From Lachnospiraceae bacterium AC3007 (GTDB taxonomy: Bacteria > Bacillota > Clostridia > Lachnospirales > Lachnospiraceae), in the NCBI GenBank assembly GCA_000621405.1, contig JHYK01000015.1, forward strand, positions 1-64,000: DNA of 64,000 nucleotides, read 5' to 3'. The notes under the pieces are model-generated. The model did not search any database, was not told where the DNA came from, and saw only the letters and a program-made list of their open reading frames with translations. Each line of letters starts with the position of its first letter. Position 1 is the stretch's first letter. The translations under genes were made by a program, and so were the position numbers. Positions 56,115 through 64,000 of the stretch are shown in pieces.

Positions 56115-56165
56115 AGACAACAGTATCTGTCGGATGCCTGTGCGGTGTATTCAGGAGAGCTGATG

Positions 56166-57302
56166 ATGTCGGATGAGAATAAAGTAAAAGACATAGAAGA
56201 GCAGAAGTGCCCGGCCTGCAACGGCGCGCTGATCTTTGACCCCGTCAGCGGGAAGATGAAATGCGAGTACTGCGGAGCGTCTTATGATATAGATAAGGGA
56301 TCCGAAGCAGAAAAGAAAACCGGTAAGGAAAAGCCCGGAGATAAAGTGGAAAAGCAGGAGAGCATAGCGGGATTTGATTTTGCGAGCATCACCGATCAGG
56401 TGACTGATCCCAATGCTGCTGATCTTCCGATCTATAACTGCAGATCCTGCGGGGCTGAACTCATAGCTCCTCCTGAGCAGTTCGCTCTTGCCTGTCCTTA
56501 TTGCGGTAATAATATAGTCCTTACACAGAAGACCTCGGGACAGTTAAGACCTGACAGTCTGATACCGTTTAAGATAGATCCTAAAAGCCTTCCCGGTGCT
56601 GTGAAAAACTATTACAAAGGTAAAGCTCTGCTTCCCAAAAGGATGTTTTCCGAAAGCTCGATGGGAAGCGTGACGGGCGTATATGTACCCTTCTGGATCT
56701 TTAACGGAAGAGTATCCGGGAGCATCAGCTTTGTCGGTGAGACCAGAAGCACTGTGAGAGAGGGTGATTATAAAGTAACGACCATCAAATCTTTCGCGAT
56801 CGACAGGGATGTATCCATGGACTTTGAGAATGTTCCCGTGGATGCAAGCGGCAGGATATCAGATAAGATGATGGATTCACTCGAACCTTTTGATCTTGCA
56901 GACGCCGTTCCTTTTGACATGCGGTATCTCGCGGGCTTTACGGCTGACAGGTTTGATGTGCAAAAGGGTGAGATCGAGGACCGTGCAAAGAAAAGGATGT
57001 TCACCACAGCTGATGACTCGGTGAGAGCAAAGGCGTGTGAGGGATATTCAAATGTAACAAGGAGCGGAGGAAAGCTTAACCTTGATCTTAACGCTAAATA
57101 CATGCTCCTTCCGGTCTATCTCTTTGATGTGGCCTTCGAGGGGAAGAAATATGAATTTGCGGTAAACGGGCAGACCGGCAGAGTGGTAGGTGACATACCG
57201 ATAGATAAGAGAACGAGCAGCATTTATTTCCTCATACGCGCCATCGGTGTCGCAGCGGCCATAATCCTCGTTTTTGTGATCAAGTATTTTATGGGGAGAT
57301 AG
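56166..57302 (+). CDS. YdjG-like double zinc-ribbon membrane protein
   Basis: A 378-residue protein. ATG 56166 is eight bases behind AGGAG; another ATG is three bases earlier, and the open frame further upstream only reads through terminators. A first zinc ribbon has C15, C18, C33, C36 (CPACNG, CEYCGASY) and a second has CRSCG and CPYCG near 95-120. A long beta-rich middle and one C-terminal membrane helix (about 352-372) follow. This matches YdjG of B. subtilis, part of the ydjFGHI stress operon. The TPM-domain gene follows after five bases. Confidence 0.75.
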   Translation: MSDENKVKDIEEQKCPACNGALIFDPVSGKMKCEYCGASYDIDKGSEAEKKTGKEKPGDKVEKQESIAGFDFASITDQVTDPNAADLPIYNCRSCGAELIAPPEQFALACPYCGNNIVLTQKTSGQLRPDSLIPFKIDPKSLPGAVKNYYKGKALLPKRMFSESSMGSVTGVYVPFWIFNGRVSGSISFVGETRSTVREGDYKVTTIKSFAIDRDVSMDFENVPVDASGRISDKMMDSLEPFDLADAVPFDMRYLAGFTADRFDVQKGEIEDRAKKRMFTTADDSVRAKACEGYSNVTRSGGKLNLDLNAKYMLLPVYLFDVAFEGKKYEFAVNGQTGRVVGDIPIDKRTSSIYFLIRAIGVAAAIILVFVIKYFMGR

Positions 57303-57307
57303 AGCAT

Positions 57308-59296
57308 ATGACCGGACGACATTTCATGAAAAGACATAAAAGCATCATCGCTGCGGTATTTCTTGCAGTGATCATCACAGCAGGCATGGCATTATCCGCC
57401 GCAGGATACGTAATGAATGTCGAGGCTTTCGCTGACGAACTCTGGAGCGAGGATTATTACAGGGTCACGGACGGAACGGGGGATCTTACTGAGTATAAGA
57501 GAGATGACCTTGATGCGCTGTGCATCGATTTCCTGAAAGCGCATGAATGTGACCTTGTCCTTGTAGCGGTGAATTCCACGGCTTATGAGGACAGCTCGAT
57601 GGAAGAGCTGGCAAAAGCCTATTATGATACGTACGGCTTCGGCTACGGCGCAAGCCGGGACTGCATCATGCTTATCTGCGACATGGATAAGGAGGAAGGA
57701 AAGTTCTTCTGCTTCGGAGATGCGGATGGTCTGATCCCGGACAGCTACTTTGAGTATTTAGAGGACACTCTTTTTAAATATAAAGAAAAGTACGGCGTAT
57801 ACGGAGTGTTTTATGCCGCCGAAAGAAATCTCGATGATCATCTTACCGATGAGGATGATGCGGATACAGACAATGCAGATAAAGCAGATCTTTCGGCAGA
57901 AGACACTTCGGATACAGATGTCGAAGAAAAAGCAACAACAGAAAAAGCAACAACAGAAAAAGAAGATACCAAGGATGAGAGCAGCAGTGAAAGCGGCGGG
58001 GGATCATCCGAAAATGAAAACAAGCTCCCTGATTGGTATCCGGAAGATATGGATGCCTTTGAATTCTTTCATGATGACAAGGCGCCGCGCGTAGTGGATG
58101 ATGCAGACATCCTCTCGGATGTGGAAGAAAAGAAGATAGAGGAGCGTCTCGGTGAGATCCGTGAAGAGACGGAAAGGGATATAGTCATCTTTACCGATAA
58201 TAGCACTTATGGCTTTACCCGCGAGATTTATGCAGCTGATTTCTATGATTTCAACGGATACGGCTGTGGGGATGATTACGAGGGCGCCTGTCTTATGATC
58301 TGTATGGATCCCGATGACAGAGGCTTTTATACATCTGTCGCGGGACCTGTCTCGGAGGGACTCTATACAGAGGAATATGCCAACGAGATGGATGACGTGC
58401 TCTATGACTATATGGCTGACGGCGAGTATGCCGAGGGGATATCGGAATGGATAGAGCTCATGTACACCTTATATACAAAAGGAGATCCTCTGGCGCCTGA
58501 GTGGATCCCTGATACAGGAGAGGAGTATGTGCGGAAGAATAACGCCGATGCTCCTCGCATAGATGATACAGCCGGTTTTCTTTCCGACAGTGAAGTAAAA
58601 AAACTTACGGAAGAGGCAAAGGCGGTGTCTGACAAGTATGGTATAGACATAGTGATACATACGGCCAAGTCCTTTTCCGGCATGACTTCTGAAGAATACG
58701 CCGAGAAATATTATTATTACAACGGATACGGATTCGGAGAGGATTTTGACGGCATATTGCTGAACCTCATAAAACCTGACTACCACTACGGCGAAGTATC
58801 CATATATGCATCGGGCAGCGGCAATGACAGGCTGACGGAGACGAATCTGAAAAGACTTAAGGTCTCTTGCGAAGACGCGATGAGGCTGACGGCAGACAAG
58901 GACTATTATAAGGGAATGAGCCGTTTCATATCGCAGGTCGATCACATGAGAGAGACCGGACGCGTGCCGCGGACCATATTATACTGGTCGTGGATAGCCG
59001 TCTTTTCAACGATCTGCGGGGTGATCACGGGAAGTGTGACACTGTCTAAAGCAAAGAAGAAGATGGAGATCCCCGAACTTAAGACGAACGCCGATCATTA
59101 TCTTGTGCCCGGAAGCGTATCGATAAAGGGCAATGACCGCTTCTTAGGTGCCAGCACGCACAAGGTATATGATCCTGAAAAAGATCACTACTCAGGCTCT
59201 TCGGGGAGTTCATCATCCAGCAGAAGATCGTCCTATTCAAGTCATTACAGCGGATCTTCGGGAAGGAGCCATTCGGGCTCCGGAAGGAGCTTCTGA
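57308..59296 (+). CDS. TPM-domain protein, YdjH/YgcG-like, with repeated domains
   Basis: A 662-residue protein with an N-terminal signal or membrane helix (about 10-33). Three regions look like TPM domains: about 50-180, 255-400 (VVDDADILSDVEEKKIEERL) and 414-545 (RIDDTAGFLSDSEVKKLTEE). The first two are joined by an acidic linker with KATTEKATTEKE repeats. A membrane helix (about 555-577), a cytoplasmic stretch and a Ser/Gly-rich tail (about 630-662) end the protein, as is typical of YgcG/YdjH. Relatives normally have one TPM domain. It works presumably with the YdjG-like partner at the membrane. Confidence 0.75.
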   Translation: MTGRHFMKRHKSIIAAVFLAVIITAGMALSAAGYVMNVEAFADELWSEDYYRVTDGTGDLTEYKRDDLDALCIDFLKAHECDLVLVAVNSTAYEDSSMEELAKAYYDTYGFGYGASRDCIMLICDMDKEEGKFFCFGDADGLIPDSYFEYLEDTLFKYKEKYGVYGVFYAAERNLDDHLTDEDDADTDNADKADLSAEDTSDTDVEEKATTEKATTEKEDTKDESSSESGGGSSENENKLPDWYPEDMDAFEFFHDDKAPRVVDDADILSDVEEKKIEERLGEIREETERDIVIFTDNSTYGFTREIYAADFYDFNGYGCGDDYEGACLMICMDPDDRGFYTSVAGPVSEGLYTEEYANEMDDVLYDYMADGEYAEGISEWIELMYTLYTKGDPLAPEWIPDTGEEYVRKNNADAPRIDDTAGFLSDSEVKKLTEEAKAVSDKYGIDIVIHTAKSFSGMTSEEYAEKYYYYNGYGFGEDFDGILLNLIKPDYHYGEVSIYASGSGNDRLTETNLKRLKVSCEDAMRLTADKDYYKGMSRFISQVDHMRETGRVPRTILYWSWIAVFSTICGVITGSVTLSKAKKKMEIPELKTNADHYLVPGSVSIKGNDRFLGASTHKVYDPEKDHYSGSSGSSSSSRRSSYSSHYSGSSGRSHSGSGRSF

Positions 59297-59307
59297 ACGG
59301 GTGTCAG

Positions 59308-59380
59308 GGGTGTCAGGGGGACGTACCTTTTGACACCTTGTAGTGCAAAAGGTGTCAAAAGGTACGTCCCCCTGACACCC
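59308..59380. repeat. REP-like palindrome, copy 4 (second subtype)
   Basis: A perfect 32-base-pair stem (59308-59339 with 59349-59380) and a nine-base loop. The core GGGGGACGTACCTTTTGACA differs from copies 1-3 (GACGTACC for GACGGTTC, TGACA for TGTCT) but has the same design. It starts 12 bases after a stop codon. Confidence 0.85.
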
Positions 59381-59427
59381 TTCTATGGTAAAATAAAGAC
59401 AGTTTTCAGTACGGAAGGAGAGATCAG

Positions 59428-60159
59428 ATGAAAGGCGCGATACATTCACTTGAATCATTCGGCTCGGTAGACGGACCGGGAATCAGATATCTTATATTCC
59501 TCTACGGATGCAATATGAGATGCAAATACTGTCATAACGTCGACACCTGGGACAAGTCAAAGTGCACTCAGTTTGAGGAGCCTGATGCTTTGCTGGACAA
59601 GGCCGAGAGATACAGGTCCTACTGGGGCAAGGACGGCGGCATCACGGTATCCGGCGGAGAAGCGCTCCTGCAGATGGATTTCCTTCTGGAGCTCTTTAAG
59701 AAAGCAAAGGAGAGGGGGATCAATACCTGCCTCGATACGTCGGCGCAGCCTTTTACGAGGGAGCAGCCATTCTTCTCGCAGTTCGAGGAACTGATGCAAT
59801 ATACGGATCTGATCCTTCTCGATATCAAGCATATCGATCCCGAAGAACATAAGAAGCTTACAGGATGGGACAATGCGAATATCCTTGATTGCGCAAGGTA
59901 TCTTTCGGATATAAAGAAGCCCGTATGGATAAGACATGTGCTGGTACCCGGTATCACGGATGTGGACGAGTATCTGGATAAGACCGCGGAATTCATAAAG
60001 ACTCTGGATAACGTGGAGCGCGTGGATGTGCTGCCTTATCATACGCTTGGCGTACACAAATGGCATGACCTCGGCATTCCATATCAGCTTGAGGATGTGG
60101 ATTCGCCGTCAGCGGAGAGACTGCAGCACGCAAAGGACGTGCTGGGGGATGTGCACTAA
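59428..60159 (+). CDS. pflA: Pyruvate formate-lyase activating enzyme
   Basis: A 243-residue radical SAM enzyme that installs the glycyl radical on PflB. The iron-sulfur motif is CNMRCKYCHN (CxxxCxxC) near residue 31; GGITVSGGEALLQ and DLILLDIKHID are typical. GGAGAG precedes the ATG and TAAAAT near 59390 may be a -10. It has its own promoter region because two unrelated genes and the terminators separate it from pflB. Confidence 0.94.
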   Translation: MKGAIHSLESFGSVDGPGIRYLIFLYGCNMRCKYCHNVDTWDKSKCTQFEEPDALLDKAERYRSYWGKDGGITVSGGEALLQMDFLLELFKKAKERGINTCLDTSAQPFTREQPFFSQFEELMQYTDLILLDIKHIDPEEHKKLTGWDNANILDCARYLSDIKKPVWIRHVLVPGITDVDEYLDKTAEFIKTLDNVERVDVLPYHTLGVHKWHDLGIPYQLEDVDSPSAERLQHAKDVLGDVH

Positions 60160-60178
60160 AACTCAGATATCCATTATG

Positions 60179-61228
60179 TCAGATATTCATGATATCCGCT
60201 GTCATCGCTGCCCGCTTTAAGATATCCCTGAAGTGATCTATCTGAGGGCGGACACGATGCGTGGAGTAGATCGGGAAATATTCCTGAAGCTCCTCCGGCG
60301 TACCGTCGTGCATGGTCACGGTATTGGCGCCTGCCATGAGGCCAAGATACTGTCCGTCGGGGATCATCTTTTCAAGTGAACTGGTCGTGGGCATGAGCCT
60401 GTGAGGATTCATGATCCGCATGATCGCCATCATGTTGAGAGTAAGCCTGCCGTCTCCGGCGGGCTCATTTTCAAATTCGGAATTCTCAGCGGGAATGAAT
60501 ATCGTGGTGCTGTTCATGGCAAGAGGAAGCTCATGCACGAGCTTCAGATCCGAGACCAGATCGTCCATCGTCTGACGGGGAAGACCTACTATATTGCCGG
60601 AACCTACCCTGTATCCGATATCAACCAGATCGTGGATGCAGCCCATGCGTCTTTCAAGATCGTCATTGGGCTTGCAGTATTTGAAGAGCTCTTCGTTTGA
60701 TGCCTCGAACTTAAGGATGTAATCCGTTGCTCCTGCATCATAGAGCCTTTTGTAATCGTCTGTGGTAAGATCTCCCATACAGAGGATGATGCGAAGATCC
60801 TGATGCTTTTCTTTTGTGGTGCTTATCGCATGTACTACGTCACTTATAAAAGCCTGGCTGGGATTCTCTCCGGACTGCAGGAGGATCACCTTGCGGCCCT
60901 TATTGCACAGATAGTCCATAAGAAGCTCCATCTGCCGGGCGCTTAAGGTGTAATTGACCTTCTGGTCCTTACCTCCTATGGAACAGTAACGGCATCTCTG
61001 ACGGCAGATATTTGATATCTCAATAACGCTTCTGGACTGAGCGCGGTCATCGGGAAAGCATTCCTTCCTGCGGATGCGCGCAAGCTCAAATAACTCCTGC
61101 TCCTCGCCGTCTTTCAAGAGGAGAGCTTCTTTGAGCACCTGATCCGAATAATCTCCGTTTTGCAATGCCCTGACTGTACTGTTTGAAAAATCCACAATAA
61201 CCTCCCGGCTGAAAGCCTTAAAACACAA
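60179..61228 (-). CDS. Radical SAM protein, HydE/BioB-like
   Basis: A 349-residue radical SAM enzyme. ISNICRQRCRYCSIGG gives the CxxxCxxC cluster site. The following LLQSGENPSQAF, GSGNIVGLPRQT and MPTTSSLEKMIPDGQYLGLMAGANTV line up in order with motifs of HydE, the [FeFe]-hydrogenase maturase, and more loosely with biotin synthase. HydF, HydG or a hydrogenase are not in the window. It is divergent from the microcompartment genes and shares their upstream region. HydE is the best guess, but a related enzyme of other substrate is possible. Confidence 0.65.
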   Translation of the reverse strand: MCFKAFSREVIVDFSNSTVRALQNGDYSDQVLKEALLLKDGEEQELFELARIRRKECFPDDRAQSRSVIEISNICRQRCRYCSIGGKDQKVNYTLSARQMELLMDYLCNKGRKVILLQSGENPSQAFISDVVHAISTTKEKHQDLRIILCMGDLTTDDYKRLYDAGATDYILKFEASNEELFKYCKPNDDLERRMGCIHDLVDIGYRVGSGNIVGLPRQTMDDLVSDLKLVHELPLAMNSTTIFIPAENSEFENEPAGDGRLTLNMMAIMRIMNPHRLMPTTSSLEKMIPDGQYLGLMAGANTVTMHDGTPEELQEYFPIYSTHRVRPQIDHFRDILKRAAMTADIMNI

Positions 61229-61399
61229 TATTATATGATACCACCTTTTACGCTGTTAGGATAGAGGGGAGAATCCGGGACAGACTGTCGCGTGAGATTT
61301 GATCAGGGGTATTTTAGAGGAATCAAAAAAGTGCTACAATACATAGGATATTGAAGACTTACAGACGTAAAGCAGTGATGATATCACAAGGAGTATGAC

Positions 61400-61765
61400 A
61401 TGAGCAATACAGATACCGAGCGCATCAGGATAGTACAGGAGACGGTCGCAGGCAAGGAGATAACCTTCGCGCATATAATCGGCTCTCCTGCACCGATAAT
61501 CTTCCAGAAGCTGGGACTTAACCCTCAGGTGGATTACAGTTCCTCTGCCATAGGGATAATGAACATGACTCCTCCCGAATCGGCCGTCATAGCTTCGGAT
61601 ATAGCGATAAAGAGCGGCGATATCTATCTGGGCTTTGCCGACAGGTTCACAGGTACCCTTATCATTACCGGAGAGCTTGCGGATGTACATTCCGCTCTGA
61701 CGGAGATAGTCAATTATTTCCGTGACGAGCTGGGATATGTAGCCTGCAGGATCACACAGAGATAG
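61400..61765 (+). CDS. Microcompartment shell protein, EutS/PduU type (copy 1)
   Basis: A 121-residue circularly permuted BMC-domain protein. GKEITFAHIIGSP, AIGIMNMTPPESAVIASDIA and GDIYLGFADRFTGTLIITGE follow the EutS/PduU pattern. Such proteins form hexamers in the facets of bacterial microcompartments. AAGGAG is about eight bases before the ATG. It lies divergent to the HydE-like gene. No major hexameric (EutM/PduA) or pentameric (EutN) shell gene is near. Confidence 0.85.
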   Translation: MSNTDTERIRIVQETVAGKEITFAHIIGSPAPIIFQKLGLNPQVDYSSSAIGIMNMTPPESAVIASDIAIKSGDIYLGFADRFTGTLIITGELADVHSALTEIVNYFRDELGYVACRITQR

Positions 61766-61840
61766 TTTACATAATTTTGAAACAGTCTCGAAGCATATCC
61801 TTTGAGATCAACATAAGTTGCTGAACACATAGTTAACATA

Positions 61841-62269
61841 ATGTCAAACCTTTCATCCGAAGAACTTCTTGAAAAGATATTTCATGACGATCCTGCAGCC
61901 CTTAAGGGCCGGGAGCTGAGGCTTACGCGCCTCCGTGTCCCCGGCAAGGAGGTCTGCTTTGCGCATGTCTTTACCCCGAATGATAACGGGATATATCAGA
62001 ATCTCGGGCTTAATATCGGAGTACATGAAGGAGAGGACCATACAGGCGACTCAATAGGTATCCTCCGGTTCACTCCGTGGGAAGCAGTGATCGCGGCCGC
62101 TGATATCGCTCTCAAATCAGCCGATGTAGAGGTCGGATTCATGGACCGCTTCTGCGGATCGCTCATCATAACCGGCCGGATGGCACAGGTCACGACAGCC
62201 GTGGAGCAGACGGTAAGATCCTTTGGAGATGAGCTGGGATTCGGAGTATGTGAGGTAACAAGGAATTGA
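61841..62269 (+). CDS. Microcompartment shell protein, EutS/PduU type (copy 2)
   Basis: A 142-residue paralogue of copy 1 with a longer N-terminus (about 25 extra residues, SNLSSEELLEKIFHDDPAA). The core is GKEVCFAHVFTPN, SIGILRFTPWEAVIAAADIA and ADVEVGFMDRFCGSLIITGR. There is no recognisable ribosome site before the ATG, so expression may depend on coupling or the start may be atypical. The stop overlaps the EutP-like start. Confidence 0.83.
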   Translation: MSNLSSEELLEKIFHDDPAALKGRELRLTRLRVPGKEVCFAHVFTPNDNGIYQNLGLNIGVHEGEDHTGDSIGILRFTPWEAVIAAADIALKSADVEVGFMDRFCGSLIITGRMAQVTTAVEQTVRSFGDELGFGVCEVTRN

Positions 62270-62802
62270 GGAAGATGTTCCTTATGGGCAGGACGGAAGC
62301 AGGGAAGACGTCGCTGACCCAGGCGCTCAAGGGCGAAGAACTTCATTATGAAAAGACGCAGTATACGAATATATCCGATGACATGATAGATTCGCCGGGA
62401 GAGTACGCCGAGTCCAAGTATTTCAGTCTGGGGCTTGCGTGCTTTTCATTTGAGGCCGATGTAGTGGCGATCGTACAGGCAGCGGATGAGCCGTTCAATC
62501 TTTTCGGACAGTGCCTGCATACCTTTATCTTAAGACCGCTGATCGGGGTGATCACAAAGACAGATTCTTCAAACGCGAATATTCCGATGATACGACTCTG
62601 GATGGAGAATGCCGGATGCGAGCGGATATTCGAGGTCAATAACAGAACAGGCGAGGGGATACAGGAGCTTCTGGATTATCTGAGCGAGGATCCCGAACCT
62701 CTGACGCTTGAGCAGGCCAAGTACAGACAGAGCCTCGGACTTAATGAATGGGATCCGCTTCCGGGCGGATATCCCGAATATATCAGGACTTCCGGGTCAT
62801 AA
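62266..62802 (+). CDS. EutP/PduV-family GTPase
   Basis: A 178-residue small GTPase-like protein of microcompartment loci. The phosphate loop is GRTEAGKTSL, G3 is DSPGEYAESKYF and G4 is TKTD. A TTG at 62266, overlapping the previous stop, gives MRKMFLMGRT, the family's usual length; an ATG nine bases later is the alternative. EutP has been linked to acetate kinase activity or compartment positioning, unproven here. The C-terminal extension (about 145-178) is longer than usual. Confidence 0.83.
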   Translation: MRKMFLMGRTEAGKTSLTQALKGEELHYEKTQYTNISDDMIDSPGEYAESKYFSLGLACFSFEADVVAIVQAADEPFNLFGQCLHTFILRPLIGVITKTDSSNANIPMIRLWMENAGCERIFEVNNRTGEGIQELLDYLSEDPEPLTLEQAKYRQSLGLNEWDPLPGGYPEYIRTSGS

Positions 62803-62826
62803 AAGACCGGTAAAGACGGAGGGTAC

Positions 62827-63327
62827 ATGGACGATTTTTATGTGGAATGCCTTGTGGCGAAAAAACCTAAAGCATATGAGACGCTGCTGAAAGGCGCAGC
62901 GTGGGGATTCACGGCGCTTTTCCTTGTGGCGGGGCTTTTCAGTTTCTTTTTTCTTCTGGGCTTTGCCGCAATGCTCCTTGTGGATCTGCTGCTCCTTCCC
63001 CGGCTTTCCGTGGAATATGAATATCTGTACGTAGCAAAGACTCTGCAGATCGACAGCATCTTCTCCAAGGAAAAGCGTAAAAAGAACGCGGAGTATGACA
63101 TGGATCAGATGGAGATCTTTGCCGAGGAGGGTTCGCCGAAGCTTGATGATTATAAGAACGCGAACGTCACAGTCAGGGATTATACTTCGCGAGAAGCAGG
63201 GATACGTCCCTGGATACTCATCATCAGAAGAGGACAGACGCTTGAGAAGGTAAAACTTGAGCCCGATGAGGAGATGATAAAGGCGGTAAGGATGAATTAT
63301 CCTCGAAAAGTCTTTGCCAATGCCTGA
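62827..63327 (+). CDS. DUF6106-like membrane protein
   Basis: A 166-residue protein: a short N-terminal part (MDDFYVECLVAKKP), two adjacent membrane helices (about 23-60), then a cytoplasmic domain with EYEYLYVAKTLQIDSIFSKE and a basic stretch. This fits DUF6106, a family of unknown role in Clostridia. GGAGGG precedes the ATG. It is 24 bases after the EutP-like gene. Confidence 0.65.
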   Translation: MDDFYVECLVAKKPKAYETLLKGAAWGFTALFLVAGLFSFFFLLGFAAMLLVDLLLLPRLSVEYEYLYVAKTLQIDSIFSKEKRKKNAEYDMDQMEIFAEEGSPKLDDYKNANVTVRDYTSREAGIRPWILIIRRGQTLEKVKLEPDEEMIKAVRMNYPRKVFANA

Positions 63328-63385
63328 CTTTTACGTTATACTATTCTGAATTATAGGTTGAACTGAGAGAAGGAGGGATGAAAAA

Positions 63386-64000
63386 ATGAGCAGAATTATC
63401 GGAGACGGAATCACCTTTGACGATGTACTTCTGGTCCCGGCTTATTCGAAGGTCATACCAAATCAGGTGGATATCTCCACTAATCTTACGCAGAGCATCA
63501 AACTAAACATACCCATGATGAGCGCCGGAATGGATACCGTGACGGAAAACAGGATGGCGATAGCAATGGCGCGGCAGGGCGGCATAGGCATCATTCATAA
63601 GAACATGTCCATAGAGGCGCAGGCCGATGAGGTGGACAAGGTAAAAAGGTCAGAGAACGGAGTAATCACTGACCCTTTTTCTTTATCTCCCGACCATACG
63701 CTTGAGGATGCGGACAATCTCATGGGCAAGTTCAGGATCTCAGGCGTGCCCGTTACCGAAGGCAGAAAGCTTGTCGGCATCATCACCAACAGAGATCTTA
63801 AGTTTGAAACGGATTTTTCACAGAAGATAAGAGACAGGATGACAAAGGATAATCTTGTCACGGCGAAGGAAGGGATCACACTGGAAGAGGCAAGAAAGAT
63901 ACTTGCCGATGCCAGGAAGGAAAAGCTTCCGATAGTCGATGATGAGGGCAATCTCAAGGGTCTCATCACGATAAAGGACATAGAGAAGCAGATCAAATAT
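63386..64000 (+). CDS. guaB: IMP dehydrogenase (partial, 5' part)
   Basis: The first 205 codons of a gene that runs past the right edge. The enzyme oxidises IMP to XMP, the committing step of GMP synthesis. Seen are [12 protein letters not shown], the barrel start [25 protein letters not shown], and two CBS domains beginning near residue 95 ([37 protein letters not shown]). The catalytic Cys lies beyond the window. AGGAGGG is eight bases upstream of the ATG. An ATG at 63378 is closed after two codons. Confidence 0.95.
   Translation, partial: MSRIIGDGITFDDVLLVPAYSKVIPNQVDISTNLTQSIKLNIPMMSAGMDTVTENRMAIAMARQGGIGIIHKNMSIEAQADEVDKVKRSENGVITDPFSLSPDHTLEDADNLMGKFRISGVPVTEGRKLVGIITNRDLKFETDFSQKIRDRMTKDNLVTAKEGITLEEARKILADARKEKLPIVDDEGNLKGLITIKDIEKQIKY

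Noticed and set aside
55953-56165. N-terminal extension of the YdjG-like protein
   Set aside because: It would be translated from terminator hairpins; AGGAG and the first zinc ribbon place the start at 56163-56166.

Overview
The window looks like a chromosomal segment of an anaerobic, low-to-mid GC Firmicute, most likely a Lachnospiraceae-type Clostridium. Pointers are a FabK-type fatty acid operon ended by a MarR/FabT-like gene, pyruvate formate-lyase, DUF6020-, DUF6106- and DUF5050-like proteins, strong AGGAGG ribosome sites and EutS/EutP-type microcompartment proteins. No plasmid, phage or CRISPR signature was found. The only transposase is the C-terminal end of an IS110-family element at the left edge.

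Layout. 0-5 kb: IS110 remnant, tRNA-Gly, a secreted protein of unknown role, a zinc-ribbon/HTH protein resembling the YvyF type, a frameshifted HicB-like antitoxin, and a minus-strand operon of a small membrane protein, an MFS transporter and another membrane protein. 5-10.2 kb: a membrane-anchored unknown, QueH, fructosamine kinase, a DUF1294 protein and a GH13 lipoprotein. 10.4-18 kb: acpP-fabK-fabD-fabG-fabF-fabZ-accDA(fused)-fabH-marR, preceded by three FabT-like palindromes, two of which overlap predicted promoters. 18-19.6 kb: a tocopherol-cyclase-like protein between REP-like palindromes, then tRNA-Arg and tRNA-His. 19.6-26 kb: acyltransferase, acyl-CoA ligase, HD-GYP protein, glycosyltransferase, DUF6020-like protein.

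26-39.7 kb: a surface-polysaccharide locus. It has rfbB, rfbA, a GH25 lysozyme, rfbC, an ABC-2 exporter pair (Wzm/Wzt with a C-terminal cargo domain), a methyltransferase plus kinase-like protein resembling the WbdD chain-terminator layout, and two large GT2 proteins. rfbD is not in the window. 39.8-43.9 kb: LiaF-like and LytTR genes, an SPFH/YdjI-like protein and glpK. 43.9-53.2 kb: a phosphosignalling cluster of three tandem Hanks-type kinases, a zinc-ribbon protein with a shortened FHA-like end, a PP2C phosphatase and a diguanylate cyclase.

53.4-60.2 kb: pflB and pflA, separated by YdjG-like and TPM-domain (YdjH-like) genes and by duplicated terminator units. 60.2-63.3 kb: a HydE/BioB-like radical SAM gene divergent from two EutS/PduU-type shell proteins and a EutP-type GTPase, with no other microcompartment genes, then a DUF6106 protein. 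The window ends inside guaB.

Repeats are prominent. Four long near-perfect palindromes of a REP-like family (two subtypes) lie just 3' of genes. A GCGAAGCAGC-containing element recurs in intergenic regions. Calls rest on reading motifs and gene order; no database search was possible.
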